From contig JACRBM010000038.1 in the NCBI GenBank assembly GCA_016219275.1, positions 1 through 64,000 of the forward strand: 64,000 nucleotides of DNA, read 5' to 3'. Below are positions 44,201-52,125 of this stretch, in pieces. This stretch comes from Chloroflexota bacterium. Lineage in GTDB: Bacteria; Chloroflexota; Anaerolineae; UBA4142. Position 1 is the first letter of the stretch; each line of letters starts with the position of its first letter. Made by a program: the position numbers and the translations under genes. The notes under the pieces are model-generated. The model did no database searches. It saw only the letters and a program-made list of their open reading frames with translations, and had not been told where the DNA came from.

Positions 44201-46945
44201 TCCGCAGCGCGCGCAAAAGAAAACGTCTTGTGTAACGCGCGCGGGTTTGACCACATCCACCACGCACTCACGCACGTCGGAATGCGCGAGCAAGCGCGCT
44301 TCGATCTCGCCGAGTTCGATACGCGCGCCGCCAACTTTGACTTGATGATCCGCGCGACCCAGGAATTCGAGTTGACCGCCGGCAAGCCACCGCGCGAGGT
44401 CGCCGGTTTTGTAAAGGCGCAATTGGGAATTGGGAATCGGGAATCGGGAATTGAGGAATCGTTCCGCCGTCAGGTCATCGCGACCGAAATATCCGCGCGC
44501 CAGTCCGTCGCCTGCGATGTACATTTCGCCGATGACGCCGGTGGGCGTGGGATTGAGATGTTGATCGAGAACGTAAATTTGCGCGTTGTCGGCGGGCTTG
44601 CCAATCGGCACGGACAGCGCGCGGTCGCGTTCCGCATCGAAGCGATGAATCATGCAACCGACGGTCGCTTCGGTCGGACCGTACTCGTTGTAGATTTCGA
44701 TTGGCTTATCAAACGCGCGCGTGATCGCGCGGGCGAGTTCGGTTTTGAAATCTTCGCCGCCGACGATGAGCGCGCGGACGCGCGACGCGCGCAGATCAGA
44801 ATCGCGAATCAGTGCGAGGTGCGCGGGCGTGAGTTTGATAATATCCACCGCGTTGTCCGCAATCACTTTTAGAATCGCCGTCCCGCGCGCGTCGGGATCG
44901 TCGCGATAGACGACGAGGCGTCCGCCGGAAATCAACGGCGTGAAAATGGAGGTTACCGTGAGATCGAACGACAACGATGAAAAGAGTGGAAATGCGAGCC
45001 GCTCGCCTTGCGTGTACACCCTTTTTGCCCACCAAATATAATTCGTCAACGCGCGATGTTCGATCATCACGCCTTTGGGTTTGCCGGTCGAGCCGGAAGT
45101 GTAAATCACATAAGCAAGCGAATCGGAATTAATTGGTGATTGGGAATTGGTGATTGGACGCGCTGCGTGGAGATCGAGAAACTCGGTGTCCAAACACAAG
45201 ACGGTTCCATCGAATTCGAGAACGCGATTCTTGAGATGCGATTGCGTCAACACCATGGGCGCGCGGGTGTCGGCGAGAATTAGCGCGAGGCGTTCTGGCG
45301 GGTACGCCGGATCAACCGGGACGTACGCGCCGCCCGCTTTGAGGACGCCGAGAATCGCGACGACGACCTCGCTGGAATGTGCCATGTAAATCACGACGCG
45401 TTGCTCTGGCGCAATGCCGCGCCCGCGCAAGTGATGCGCGAGTTGGTTCGCGCGCGCGTTCAGTTCCGCGTACGTCAAGCGCGCGCCTTCAAACTCGATC
45501 GCGATGTCGTCCGGGTTTTGCGCGGCTTGTTGCTCGAACAGCGCGACGACGGTTTGCTCCGCCGGGTACGGCGTCGCGGTGCGATTGTATGCGACGACGA
45601 GCGCCTGATGTTCGGCGTCGCTCTGCAAACTGATCGCGTTGAGCACGCGCGCGCGGTCGGCAAGGAACGCGTCCACGACGCGCAAGAATTGTTGAATCGT
45701 CCACGCGCGTTGCGCTTCGTCGAACACGCTCGCGTTCAAATCAAAGTGCAATGTGAAATTGCCGGTCGCGCCGAAATCGTGGACTTGCAAACGCAAACTG
45801 TGATTGCTGTCGCCGTAACCGGCATGAATCCACTCGACCTGTGGCGTCATTCCCGCAAAATCGGGAAACGCGACGTTGACATAGTTGAGCAAAATCTCGT
45901 ACGCGCGATTGCGCTCCGCGCTACTCACGCCGGGTTGCGCGTATCGCAACGCGTTCAACACCTCGCGCGAAACTTTTTTGTGGAGCGATGCAAACGTATC
46001 GTCGTCCGCGACCTCGAACGTGAGCGGACAAATTTCGATGAACACGCCGACCGTGTCCTTGTGCGCCGCCGTCGCGCGATTGTGGAACGGCACGCCAATC
46101 GTCAAGCGCGCATTGCCGCTGACGCGATGGAGATACGCACTCATCAGCGTCGCAAAGATCGCGTAGAGCGACAGGTCTTGGCTCAACAGGCGCATCCCCG
46201 GCGCGTTCGCGAGCGCGCGCAGTTGCGCGGAGCGTTCCGCACCCAAATCCAACGCAACGCGTTCGGTGCGCGCGCCGCGTGAGGCGGGAACGCGATTGAA
46301 AAATTCGATCGGTTGCGACGCGGGCGTTTGCGCGCGCCAGTACGCGTCCGCCTGCGCGAATTGCGGCGTCGCGCGAAACGCGCGTTCGTAATCGGCGTAC
46401 TCGCGGAACGTCGGACGCGCGGGCAGATCGCGTAGATCGTTTTGCAACGCGCGCGCGTACAACTCCGCCATTCGTTTGTACACGACGACGAACGACCAGC
46501 CGTCGGTGATGAGGTGATGTTGATTGAGATACCAGACGAATCGCGCGGGCGCGAGTTGGACAAGGCACGATTCGAACAGACGCGCACGCAGATCACAGAC
46601 GCGCGCGCGCCGCGCGTCGAGCCATTCTGCAAACGCGGCTGGGGGATCGTCCGCGCGCGAAAGATCAATCCACTCGACCGCGTAATCGAGTTGCGGCAAG
46701 ACGCGTTGCTGCGGCGCGCCGTCGAGCTCGACGACGACGGTGCGGAGCGCGTCGCTCTGATTGATCAACGCCTGGAACGCGCGTTGAAACGCGGCGCGGT
46801 CAATCGCACCGTCGAACGCGAACGCCTGAATCATATTGTAGAGCGGCGCGTCGGGATCGAGTTTTTGCCCCAGCCAAATGAGAAACTGGGTGTTGGTGAG
46901 ATTCGAACGTTCGCGCAGCGTGTTATCGGAAATCGGCAATGCCAC
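41261..46945 (-). CDS. NRPS C-A[PP-loop ATPase]-PCP-E of locus B (Asn code)
   Basis: 1894 residues. C about 15-450 with HHLITDG (H143, H144, D148) begins NLTNTQFLIWLGQKLD, an initiation-type C domain. It probably accepts the pyrrolyl group from the free PCP upstream. A about 470-1300 has YTSGSTG at 615 and D661. The pocket reads D-L-T-K-I-G-E-V-G, an Asn code identical to that of the 292-8802 A2 domain. Between A8 and A9 about 340 residues of a Cys-rich PP-loop ATPase are inserted (listed separately). A10 ([15 protein letters not shown]) follows. PCP has Ser1346 in LGGDS. The epimerase about 1385-1880 has HHLAVDG (1572-1578). It contains an in-frame palindromic repeat (residues about 1474-1500). 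It ends in ATGA overlap with the next NRPS gene. Confidence 0.94.
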   Translation of the reverse strand: MALPISDNTLRERSNLTNTQFLIWLGQKLDPDAPLYNMIQAFAFDGAIDRAAFQRAFQALINQSDALRTVVVELDGAPQQRVLPQLDYAVEWIDLSRADDPPAAFAEWLDARRARVCDLRARLFESCLVQLAPARFVWYLNQHHLITDGWSFVVVYKRMAELYARALQNDLRDLPARPTFREYADYERAFRATPQFAQADAYWRAQTPASQPIEFFNRVPASRGARTERVALDLGAERSAQLRALANAPGMRLLSQDLSLYAIFATLMSAYLHRVSGNARLTIGVPFHNRATAAHKDTVGVFIEICPLTFEVADDDTFASLHKKVSREVLNALRYAQPGVSSAERNRAYEILLNYVNVAFPDFAGMTPQVEWIHAGYGDSNHSLRLQVHDFGATGNFTLHFDLNASVFDEAQRAWTIQQFLRVVDAFLADRARVLNAISLQSDAEHQALVVAYNRTATPYPAEQTVVALFEQQAAQNPDDIAIEFEGARLTYAELNARANQLAHHLRGRGIAPEQRVVIYMAHSSEVVVAILGVLKAGGAYVPVDPAYPPERLALILADTRAPMVLTQSHLKNRVLEFDGTVLCLDTEFLDLHAARPITNSQSPINSDSLAYVIYTSGSTGKPKGVMIEHRALTNYIWWAKRVYTQGERLAFPLFSSLSFDLTVTSIFTPLISGGRLVVYRDDPDARGTAILKVIADNAVDIIKLTPAHLALIRDSDLRASRVRALIVGGEDFKTELARAITRAFDKPIEIYNEYGPTEATVGCMIHRFDAERDRALSVPIGKPADNAQIYVLDQHLNPTPTGVIGEMYIAGDGLARGYFGRDDLTAERFLNSRFPIPNSQLRLYKTGDLARWLAGGQLEFLGRADHQVKVGGARIELGEIEARLLAHSDVRECVVDVVKPARVTQDVFFCARCGLASNFPGASYDANGVCNFCRAFDTYKDKAQRYFKTMDDLRAIVAQMRAARAGKYDCIALLSGGKDSTYMLYRLVELGLTPLVFSLDNGYISESAKANIVRVVQALGVDHVFGTTPHMNAIFADSLKQYANVCNGCFKTIYTLAVNLAREQNIRYIVTGLSRGQFFETRLTEDVFLAPDFDPAALDQAVIAARKAYHRRDDVISHKLDVDVFRDDALFDNIQFVDFYRYCDVSLAEVYAFLTEHAPWIRPADTGRSTNCLINEVGIYLHKKQRGFHNYALPYSWDVRLGHKTRDAALQELDDDIDAARVQRILNEIGYVEPAQDAETNRLAAYFVSDKPLTPAELRAHLAQQLPAFMLPAHFIRLDKLPLTPNGKVDRQALPRPGESRPELSATFVAPRTPTEKLLAEIWRKVLRIERVGIHDNFFELGGDSILNIQTIARANQVGLKLTPSQLFQHQTIAELASVAVAQTRARAEQGVVTGDAPLTPIQHWFFEQNFADAHHWNQTLQLDITKRTDPALLANALRHLLAHHDALRSRFTRDENGWRQTLEAGALGLGPSPNVTASGAKQSPSNLEIASQKPLAMTDGRDLPKALDAQQDVLDEIDLSHLRDSAQETELARAADKLQTSLDFERGRMLRALWVNRGDAHPPRLVIAAHHLAVDGVAWWVLLKDLETACDQLEEHRAVALPPKTTSFKQWSEKLSEYAGARVHRNAWLTQTQDASIEIPFDARGDNAQAHAATISIALDVDDTRRLMREVAARFNAQINDLLLTALAHTLSDWTGRAAHTITLEGHGREDLFAEVDLSRTVGWFTAIFPVNLTARAQRVETLKQIKETLRALPNHGLDYGVLRYLANDAALAVAPHVLFNYLGQFDAVAADSTRFQLAGPLQLARSPRAQRPYALEVNAHIADDALRVDWTFGARLHQRATIEQLAQNYRAHLCALIDGTENARALTPSDFPEARLNQTQLDEILAEFTEP
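42446..42525 (-). repeat. Palindromic repeat inserted in frame in the NRPS epimerase domain
   Basis: An 80-bp imperfect palindrome (TGTCATTGCGAGCG...CGCTCGCAGTGACA) on the coding strand. It encodes SPNVTASGAKQSPSNLEIAS, a peptide repeated almost exactly in the LuxR-type regulator at 59175-59247. It lies in a loop of the epimerase after RFTRDENGWRQTLEA, where such domains normally continue directly to a DLS segment. Confidence 0.92.
43225..44250 (-). other. PP-loop (AANH-type) ATPase domain embedded in an adenylation domain
   Basis: Sub-region of the NRPS at 41261-46945, residues about 900-1240. It starts with a four-Cys knuckle (C911, C914, C931, C934 in CARCG and CNFCR). The PP-loop follows, ALLSGGKDST (S976-T982), with Lys979 and Asp980. 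A third CxxC (C1047, C1050 in CNGCF) comes next, then IRYIVTGLSRGQFFETRL and a conserved-looking C-terminal stretch (RPADTGRSTNCLINEVG...NYALPYSWDVRLGHK). PP-loop ATPases adenylate a carbonyl oxygen for attack by N or S, as in GMP synthetase, TtcA, and sugar amidotransferases of the WbpG type. Chemistry on the bound Asn is inferred. The insertion site is the A8-A9 hinge. Confidence 0.85.
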
Positions 46946-47039
46946 GGCAGTTGCTCCGAAAAAAATTAGATGGCGGTTTTGCGTAGGGGCACATCTTGTG
47001 CGTGCCCAGTCTGGGCAACCACGCGAGTCGCCCCGACAT

Positions 47040-47312
47040 CTACGTTTCCATTCGCTTGCTCAAATACTCTGCCATCGCGTCGAGCGTTTGGAAATTTTCA
47101 ATCACGACATCCTCGGGTGGAATCGTCGTTTTGAATTCCGTTTCGATGAACGCGATCATCCGCACCGCGCCGAGCGAATCCACCAGCCCGCTCAGCAACA
47201 GATCGTCGTCGTCGCGCAATTCGATGGCGCGTCCCAGCAACAACTCGCCGAGGATGAATTGGCGCAAAGATTCTTTTACGTCCATTTGAAAGATAGTCTG
47301 GGTCATCATCAT
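47040..47312 (-). CDS. Free peptidyl carrier protein of the pyrrole starter cassette
   Basis: 90 residues. Small acidic four-helix carrier with the phosphopantetheine site GLVDSLG (Ser46), the form seen in PltL-type carriers that hold proline during its oxidation to pyrrole-2-carboxylate. The start is set by ATGA overlap with the upstream membrane protein stop. The next gene, the elongation NRPS, starts 94 bp further on and lacks its own loading module, so this PCP is its likely donor. Confidence 0.9.
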   Translation of the reverse strand: MMMTQTIFQMDVKESLRQFILGELLLGRAIELRDDDDLLLSGLVDSLGAVRMIAFIETEFKTTIPPEDVVIENFQTLDAMAEYLSKRMET

Positions 47313-48052
47313 GTCGGGGATTGCTCCAGGGATTTTGGATTTTCAATTTTGGATTTGCGATTTGCGATTGATAATCTAGCTTTGACGGCGATGAAACCTG
47401 TGATCTGCATCGCGACGGCAATCGCGACAAGGACAATCAACGGCGCGCGCAACAGCGCATCGCGTTGCTCGATGGTCTGATAAAGCAAAGCATGAGTAAC
47501 GATGAACGCGAACGCGAGATAACTCGTCCGTTGAAGCCACTTCCAGCGCCGCGTGCCGAGTCGTCGCAAGGCGATGTTGTTCGAAATGACCAGTAGCATC
47601 GCGAGAATGCCTGCCTGCGCGAGCGCGATGTAATTCGCCAACCCGAACAGATTCGCTTGAATCGGAAAGGGATTGTGCGCGTTGGGCAAATGCTGAATCC
47701 AGTACCACCAAATGCGCCAACCGCCCGGCGCGTGCACGGTTACGGCGAACGCGATGTGCGCGAACGCGATGCTCGCCGCCCAGATGCCGACATCGCGGCG
47801 CAACATATAATTCGCGGGAGGCGCGCGATGGCGCAGAACGTACAGCGGACCGAGCGCGAACGTCGCGACGATGAACGTCAGCGCGGTGTACGCGAACGCG
47901 AGACTCAAACGCCAATTGAGCCAATCGGCTTTGCGACCCGAGCCGTCTTCCCACTGCTCCGGCGAAAAACCGAGCGCGCTAAAAATCGTCGCGATGCTGA
48001 TTGCGGCGATGAGCGCGAGGATGAGATGGCGGTTACGTCGTTTCGTGTCCAT
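47309..48052 (-). CDS. Ferric-reductase-like transmembrane (heme b) protein in the pyrrole cassette
   Basis: 247 residues from the ATG at 48052, which overlaps the end of the adenylation gene by 20 bp. The longer frame to 48178 lies inside that gene. Six hydrophobic segments are present. His residues in IAFAHIAFAVTVHAPGGW and LAFAFIVTHALLYQ are placed as in the ferric reductase-like/YedZ (MsrQ) transmembrane family, which carries b-type heme. There is no flavin or NADPH domain. Its location between the prolyl-AMP ligase and its PCP suggests a role with the flavin-dependent prolyl dehydrogenase, perhaps electron removal to the membrane. That is inference; pyrrole cassettes I know of do not require such a protein. 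Confidence 0.78.
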   Translation of the reverse strand: MDTKRRNRHLILALIAAISIATIFSALGFSPEQWEDGSGRKADWLNWRLSLAFAYTALTFIVATFALGPLYVLRHRAPPANYMLRRDVGIWAASIAFAHIAFAVTVHAPGGWRIWWYWIQHLPNAHNPFPIQANLFGLANYIALAQAGILAMLLVISNNIALRRLGTRRWKWLQRTSYLAFAFIVTHALLYQTIEQRDALLRAPLIVLVAIAVAMQITGFIAVKARLSIANRKSKIENPKSLEQSPT

Positions 48053-49613
48053 TGTTTTCAATCGCCTGTTCGCGCAACGCGCGGCGATCAATTTTGCCGG
48101 TGCCCGTCCGCGGGAAATCGTCCAGCACCAAAATTTTGTGCGGCACCGCGTAGGGCGGGACGCGTTGCGCGAGATCATTTCGCAAATCGGGAATGGGCGT
48201 CTCTTTTTTTAGAATGACGGCGGCTTCCACCCACTGACTCCCCTCGCCATCCGGCACCGCGTACACCGCGCACTCGCCGACCGCCGCGTTCAGCGAAAGC
48301 GCGTTCTCCACTTCGTCGAGTTCGACGCGATAGCCGCGCGTTTTGATTTGCCGATCCTTGCGTCCGCAAAAACGAAGCAAGCCATCTGCGTCCACGCGCA
48401 TCAAATCGCCGGTGCGATAGAAAACGTCGTCGTACTGCTCGAACACTTGCCGCCGATAAAACGCGCGCGCGTTCAAATCGGGACGCCCCCAATAACCGCG
48501 CATCATCGTCGGCGTGCGGACGACCAACTCGCCGATGTCGCCGGCGCGCGCGGGCTGATCGTTTTCGTCGAGCAGGATTCCTTCCGAGTTGTCCCACACG
48601 CGCCCGATCGGAATGGATTCGGCGTAATCGTCCGCGAGTTGCGGGACGTGATAGTACGTGCATTGATTCACTTCGGCGGGACCGTACACGTTGCTCACGC
48701 GCGCGCGCGGAATCAGGCGCATCAACTCGCGCAGATGCTTGGGCGGAAACGGCTCACCGCCGTACAGAATCCAGCGCAGGGATGAAACGTCGCGGCTCGG
48801 CAGAACGCCGCGCAAAACGAGTTGCACGAGCGCGGTCGTCACCGAGTACCAAATCGTCAGGCGTTCGTCTTCGATCAACTTGGACATGCTCGCCGGAAAT
48901 TTCGTCGTCGGTTCGGGAATGATGACGGTCGTCGCGCCGCAAAGTGGACCCGTGAAGTAGTCGAACGTGGACATATCGAAATGCAACGGCGAGTGATTGC
49001 TGAGTCGGTCGGTATGCGTCACGCCGTACAAATCCGCCGAGAGTCGCGCGTACGCCAAGCCGCTCGCGTGCGTGTGCATCAATCCCTTGGGTGTGCCGGT
49101 TGACCCAGACGTGTACATCACGTACGCCAAATCTTGTTCGGTCAACAAAATATCCGGCGCGGGAACAGCGCGCCCGTCGAGCGCGTCCCAGGGTACGCCT
49201 CGCGCACGCACATCCTCGCGCGGCGCGACGCCGATCACACATTCGAGCGGGCTGTTCATCGCGATGTCGCGCAACGCATCCACCTTGTTTTCCTGTGAAA
49301 CGATGTGGCGAATCGCGCAATCGTTGACGACAAAATTCAAACGCGCGACCGGCGCAAGCGGATCGAGCGGCACGTATGCCGCGCCGGCTTTCCAGATGCC
49401 GTAAATCGCGATGGGCGTTTCGATGCCCTTGCGTAAATAAATCCCGACGCGGTCGCCGCGACGCACACCTTGTTCGACCAGCACACGCGCGAGCGCGTTC
49501 GCCCGGCGATGCCATTCGCCGTACGTCAGCGTTTGTCCGGCGAAACGCATCGCCGGATGATCGGGATACCGTTGCGCGGATTCGTCGAGAATGTGCGAGA
49601 GTAAGTAAATCAT
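48033..49613 (-). CDS. Stand-alone adenylation enzyme, L-prolyl-AMP ligase (PltF/RedM-like)
   Basis: 526 residues from the ATG at 49613 (MIYLLSHILDESAQRYPDHPA). An open frame further upstream overlaps the dehydrogenase gene and is not used. A complete A domain: YTSGSTG at 167, LHFDMSTFDYFTGPL with Asp213, TIWYSVTTALVQLVLRG, YGGEPFPPKHL, NVYGPAEVNQCTYYHVP and GYRVELDEVE, ending DDFPRTGTGKIDRRALR with the A10 Lys. The FDMSTFDYF...IWYSV pattern is characteristic of proline-activating ligases that load a free PCP in pyrrole pathways. Dehydrogenase, PCP and ornithine cyclodeaminase genes are all adjacent. Confidence 0.93.
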   Translation of the reverse strand: MIYLLSHILDESAQRYPDHPAMRFAGQTLTYGEWHRRANALARVLVEQGVRRGDRVGIYLRKGIETPIAIYGIWKAGAAYVPLDPLAPVARLNFVVNDCAIRHIVSQENKVDALRDIAMNSPLECVIGVAPREDVRARGVPWDALDGRAVPAPDILLTEQDLAYVMYTSGSTGTPKGLMHTHASGLAYARLSADLYGVTHTDRLSNHSPLHFDMSTFDYFTGPLCGATTVIIPEPTTKFPASMSKLIEDERLTIWYSVTTALVQLVLRGVLPSRDVSSLRWILYGGEPFPPKHLRELMRLIPRARVSNVYGPAEVNQCTYYHVPQLADDYAESIPIGRVWDNSEGILLDENDQPARAGDIGELVVRTPTMMRGYWGRPDLNARAFYRRQVFEQYDDVFYRTGDLMRVDADGLLRFCGRKDRQIKTRGYRVELDEVENALSLNAAVGECAVYAVPDGEGSQWVEAAVILKKETPIPDLRNDLAQRVPPYAVPHKILVLDDFPRTGTGKIDRRALREQAIENNGHETT

Positions 49614-49645
49614 TTGAATCCCGTAAGGCAAATTTGAAATTTGCC

Positions 49646-50791
49646 TTACAATCCCAGCAAGCGCGCGATAATGTTGCGCTGAATGTCCGATGTGCCGCCG
49701 TAAATCGGTCCGCCCAACGCGTCGCGCAGATCGCGCTCGATTTCGAATTCGGTCACGTACCCGCGCGCGCCGTGAATGCGCGCCGCGTCGAGCGACGATT
49801 GCGCGAAACTTTCGCCGACGAATAGATTCGCAAGCGCGGCGTCGAGCATCGCGGACTGATTCGTTTGTTTGAGCCACGCGGCTTTGTACGTCAGCAGGCG
49901 CGCGGTTTCGAGCCGCAATTTCATTTCCGCGACGCGATTCGAAATCGCTTGAAATTTTCCGATGGGTTGACCGAACGCGTGCCGTGCGCGCGCGAAGCGA
50001 ATGCACGCGTCGAGTTGACGTTCCATCGCGCCGATCTCGCTCGCGAGAATGCACGCGCGTTCCCACTCTTGCGACGAGTTGAACATGCTCGCGCCCGCGC
50101 CTTCGGGACCCAAACGATTTTCCGTCGGGACGAAACAATCTTTCAGCGTGAGTTTGCCCATCGGCACGGTGCGCAAACCCATCTTGTCCATCACCGCGCT
50201 CGTCTCAAATCCGCGCGTGCCGCGTTCGACAAAAAAAATGCTGATGCCCCAGTTGCCGCGTTGCGGATTCGTCGTCGCAAAGATCAACGCGAGATCGGCG
50301 AGCGGCGCAAAAGTGATGAAGGTTTTTTCGCCGTTCAACAAATAGCCGTCCTCGCGTTTCGTCGCCGTCGTGGCAAGCGCGAACGCGTCGGAACCGGTTG
50401 CGGGTTCGGTCATGCCGTAGCACGCGATCATTTCGCCCTTGCACAAGCGCGGTACGTACCGTTCCTTTTGCGCCGCGCTCGCAAAGCCGGTGATCGTCGG
50501 CAGGATGCTCGTCAATTGCGCGCTGATCGCAAAGGTCAAGCCGTTGTCGCGGCACGCGTACCCCAGCGCTTCGAGCGCGAGCGTTGTCGAGAGCGCGTCT
50601 TTGCCTTGCCCGCCGTACTCGCGCGGCGCGTTCAATCCGAGCAAGCCAAACTCGCCGCACTTGCGCCAATGCTCGCGCGAAAAAATTCCCTGCTTGTCGC
50701 GCGCGATCAGATCGCCGCCGAGTTCGCGTTGCGCGAATTCGATGATCGCGTGACGGAGTTCGCGTTGTTCGTCGGTGAGAGAGAAATCCAT
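49646..50791 (-). CDS. Acyl-CoA-dehydrogenase-like flavoprotein, prolyl-S-PCP dehydrogenase (PltE/RedW-like)
   Basis: 381 residues from the ATG at 50791 (MDFSLTDEQRELRHAIIEFAQ). Full-length ACAD: YGMTEPATGSDAFAL and GEKTFITFAPLADLAL in the beta domain, RQLDACIRFARARHAFGQPIGKFQAI, and IYGGTSDIQRNIIARLLG at the end. The Glu usually found in IYEGTSEIQ is Gly here. Glu244 in EWERA lies where isovaleryl-CoA- and prolyl-dehydrogenases carry the base. The expected reaction is FAD-dependent four-electron oxidation of prolyl-S-PCP to pyrrole-2-carboxyl-S-PCP. It starts 2 bp after the ornithine cyclodeaminase stop and ends 32 bp before the ligase start. Confidence 0.9.
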   Translation of the reverse strand: MDFSLTDEQRELRHAIIEFAQRELGGDLIARDKQGIFSREHWRKCGEFGLLGLNAPREYGGQGKDALSTTLALEALGYACRDNGLTFAISAQLTSILPTITGFASAAQKERYVPRLCKGEMIACYGMTEPATGSDAFALATTATKREDGYLLNGEKTFITFAPLADLALIFATTNPQRGNWGISIFFVERGTRGFETSAVMDKMGLRTVPMGKLTLKDCFVPTENRLGPEGAGASMFNSSQEWERACILASEIGAMERQLDACIRFARARHAFGQPIGKFQAISNRVAEMKLRLETARLLTYKAAWLKQTNQSAMLDAALANLFVGESFAQSSLDAARIHGARGYVTEFEIERDLRDALGGPIYGGTSDIQRNIIARLLGL

Positions 50792-50793
50792 CG

Positions 50794-51849
50794 CTATGCT
50801 TCGTGTCCGTTCCGCACCGCGCGGTACGGGTCGCGCGGATCGGACGAGATGCTTTCGATTTCGAGCCGCGTGCCGACGTTCATGTCGCGCGCGTAATCGC
50901 TGAACAGTTCGAGCGCGACCATATCTTCGAGCGCCCAACCGGTCGAATCGAACACGGTGGTCTTGCCGCGCAGATGCGCGTATTTTTCCGGATGCTTCAC
51001 CACTTCCACCAGCATGGGACCGATATCCTCGCGCGCGAGTTGTTGGCATTCGCCTTCGCACATCGCTTGCTCCGTAAAATCGGGGCAGACAAAACTCCGT
51101 TTGAGCAGATCGAGCGGGATTTCGACTTTACCGGCGAAATCGGAGCCGATGGCGTTGACGTGCAGCCCCGGTTTGACGTTCACGTTCCGAAAAACCGGAC
51201 CCTTGCCGGGGTCAATGGAGGTGCACGTGCACAGCACATCGGCGGAGGTAACCAAATAGTCGAGTGAATCTTTGCCGATGAGCGCGATATCCAAATTCAA
51301 AAAGCAAGTTCGGTCGGGAAACGTTTTGCTGACGAGCGGATTGACGTCGTACACGATCACGCCTTCAATGTCCATCACGCGCGAGAGCGCGTGGAGTTGC
51401 GTAACCGCTTGTGCGCCCGCGCCGATGATGCCGACGACGTTGCTGCGCTCGGACGCAAGGGCGCGTGTCGCGATGGCGGATGCCGCGCCGGTACGCAGCG
51501 CGGTCAACAGCGTACCGTCGGCGACGGCGAGCCAATGCCCGGTGTGTGTGTCGTACGCGCTGATGTTGGAAATGATCGTCGGCAGGTTTCGCCGCGTCGG
51601 GTTTGTCGGATGATAGCCGACGACCTTGATCGTGATTTTATCGTTCGCCATCACCGGCATCCATTCGAGCAAGCCGGGATTGGGCGATGTGTATTGAAAA
51701 CCGGAACGCGCGGGAATCTGGGTCGTCGCGGGATCGTATTGTTCGAACGCGCGTGTGAGCCGCTGGATCATTTCGTCCATCAGCGCGTTGAGACCGACGC
51801 GCGCGACGATTTGGCGCACGGTGTCTTTGGAAAGAATCAATGTGTCCAT
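50794..51849 (-). CDS. Ornithine cyclodeaminase family protein (probable L-Orn to L-Pro supply)
   Basis: 351 residues. Ornithine cyclodeaminase/mu-crystallin fold: KVVGYHPTNPTRRNLPT, ADGTLLTALRTGAASAIATRAL, the NAD-binding GIIGAGAQAVTQL, NAIGSDFAGKVEIP with Asp237 at the place of the catalytic Asp, and DSTGWALEDMVAL. The family also contains pyrroline carboxylate and ketimine reductases. Here the neighbouring prolyl ligase and dehydrogenase make conversion of ornithine to proline with loss of ammonia the best explanation. It is the first gene of the minus-strand operon. The 276 bp upstream (51850-52125) show no gene, and I could not define a promoter there. Confidence 0.86.
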   Translation of the reverse strand: MDTLILSKDTVRQIVARVGLNALMDEMIQRLTRAFEQYDPATTQIPARSGFQYTSPNPGLLEWMPVMANDKITIKVVGYHPTNPTRRNLPTIISNISAYDTHTGHWLAVADGTLLTALRTGAASAIATRALASERSNVVGIIGAGAQAVTQLHALSRVMDIEGVIVYDVNPLVSKTFPDRTCFLNLDIALIGKDSLDYLVTSADVLCTCTSIDPGKGPVFRNVNVKPGLHVNAIGSDFAGKVEIPLDLLKRSFVCPDFTEQAMCEGECQQLAREDIGPMLVEVVKHPEKYAHLRGKTTVFDSTGWALEDMVALELFSDYARDMNVGTRLEIESISSDPRDPYRAVRNGHEA

Positions 51850-52125
51850 TCAGTGTTTCTCTCTCGCGTTTTCTACTTGCCACGCAATACATGGTTTTTT
51901 CCGTTTGGCGTTTTCAATCCTGGGAAATATAAACCGAGTGACTTGGCTTTGCCAGTCCGGTAAGTGCTCACTTTTTGCTCATTTTGTATCTGCTTTGGCA
52001 ATAGCCATTCTTTTTTGCCATAGAGCAGATAAAGAAATCCTGATTGTTTTCTCTATGCCCTCTATGTCCTCTATGGCTAATCCGCCATCGCCAAACGACC
52101 CAGCCCAGTCAGGCGAACACCCACG

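Noticed and set aside
43334-44872. 512-residue open frame on the plus strand opposite the PP-loop NRPS
   Set aside because: Antisense shadow. The minus-strand protein carries intact A8 and PP-loop motifs through this whole stretch.
49614-50138. N-terminal extension of the prolyl-AMP ligase frame
   Set aside because: It overlaps the dehydrogenase gene, is Arg-rich without similarity, and MIYLLSHILDESAQ at 49613 is the natural start of an A domain. The same reasoning removes the extensions at 50792-51061, 48053-48178, 37545-37979 and 38330-38455.
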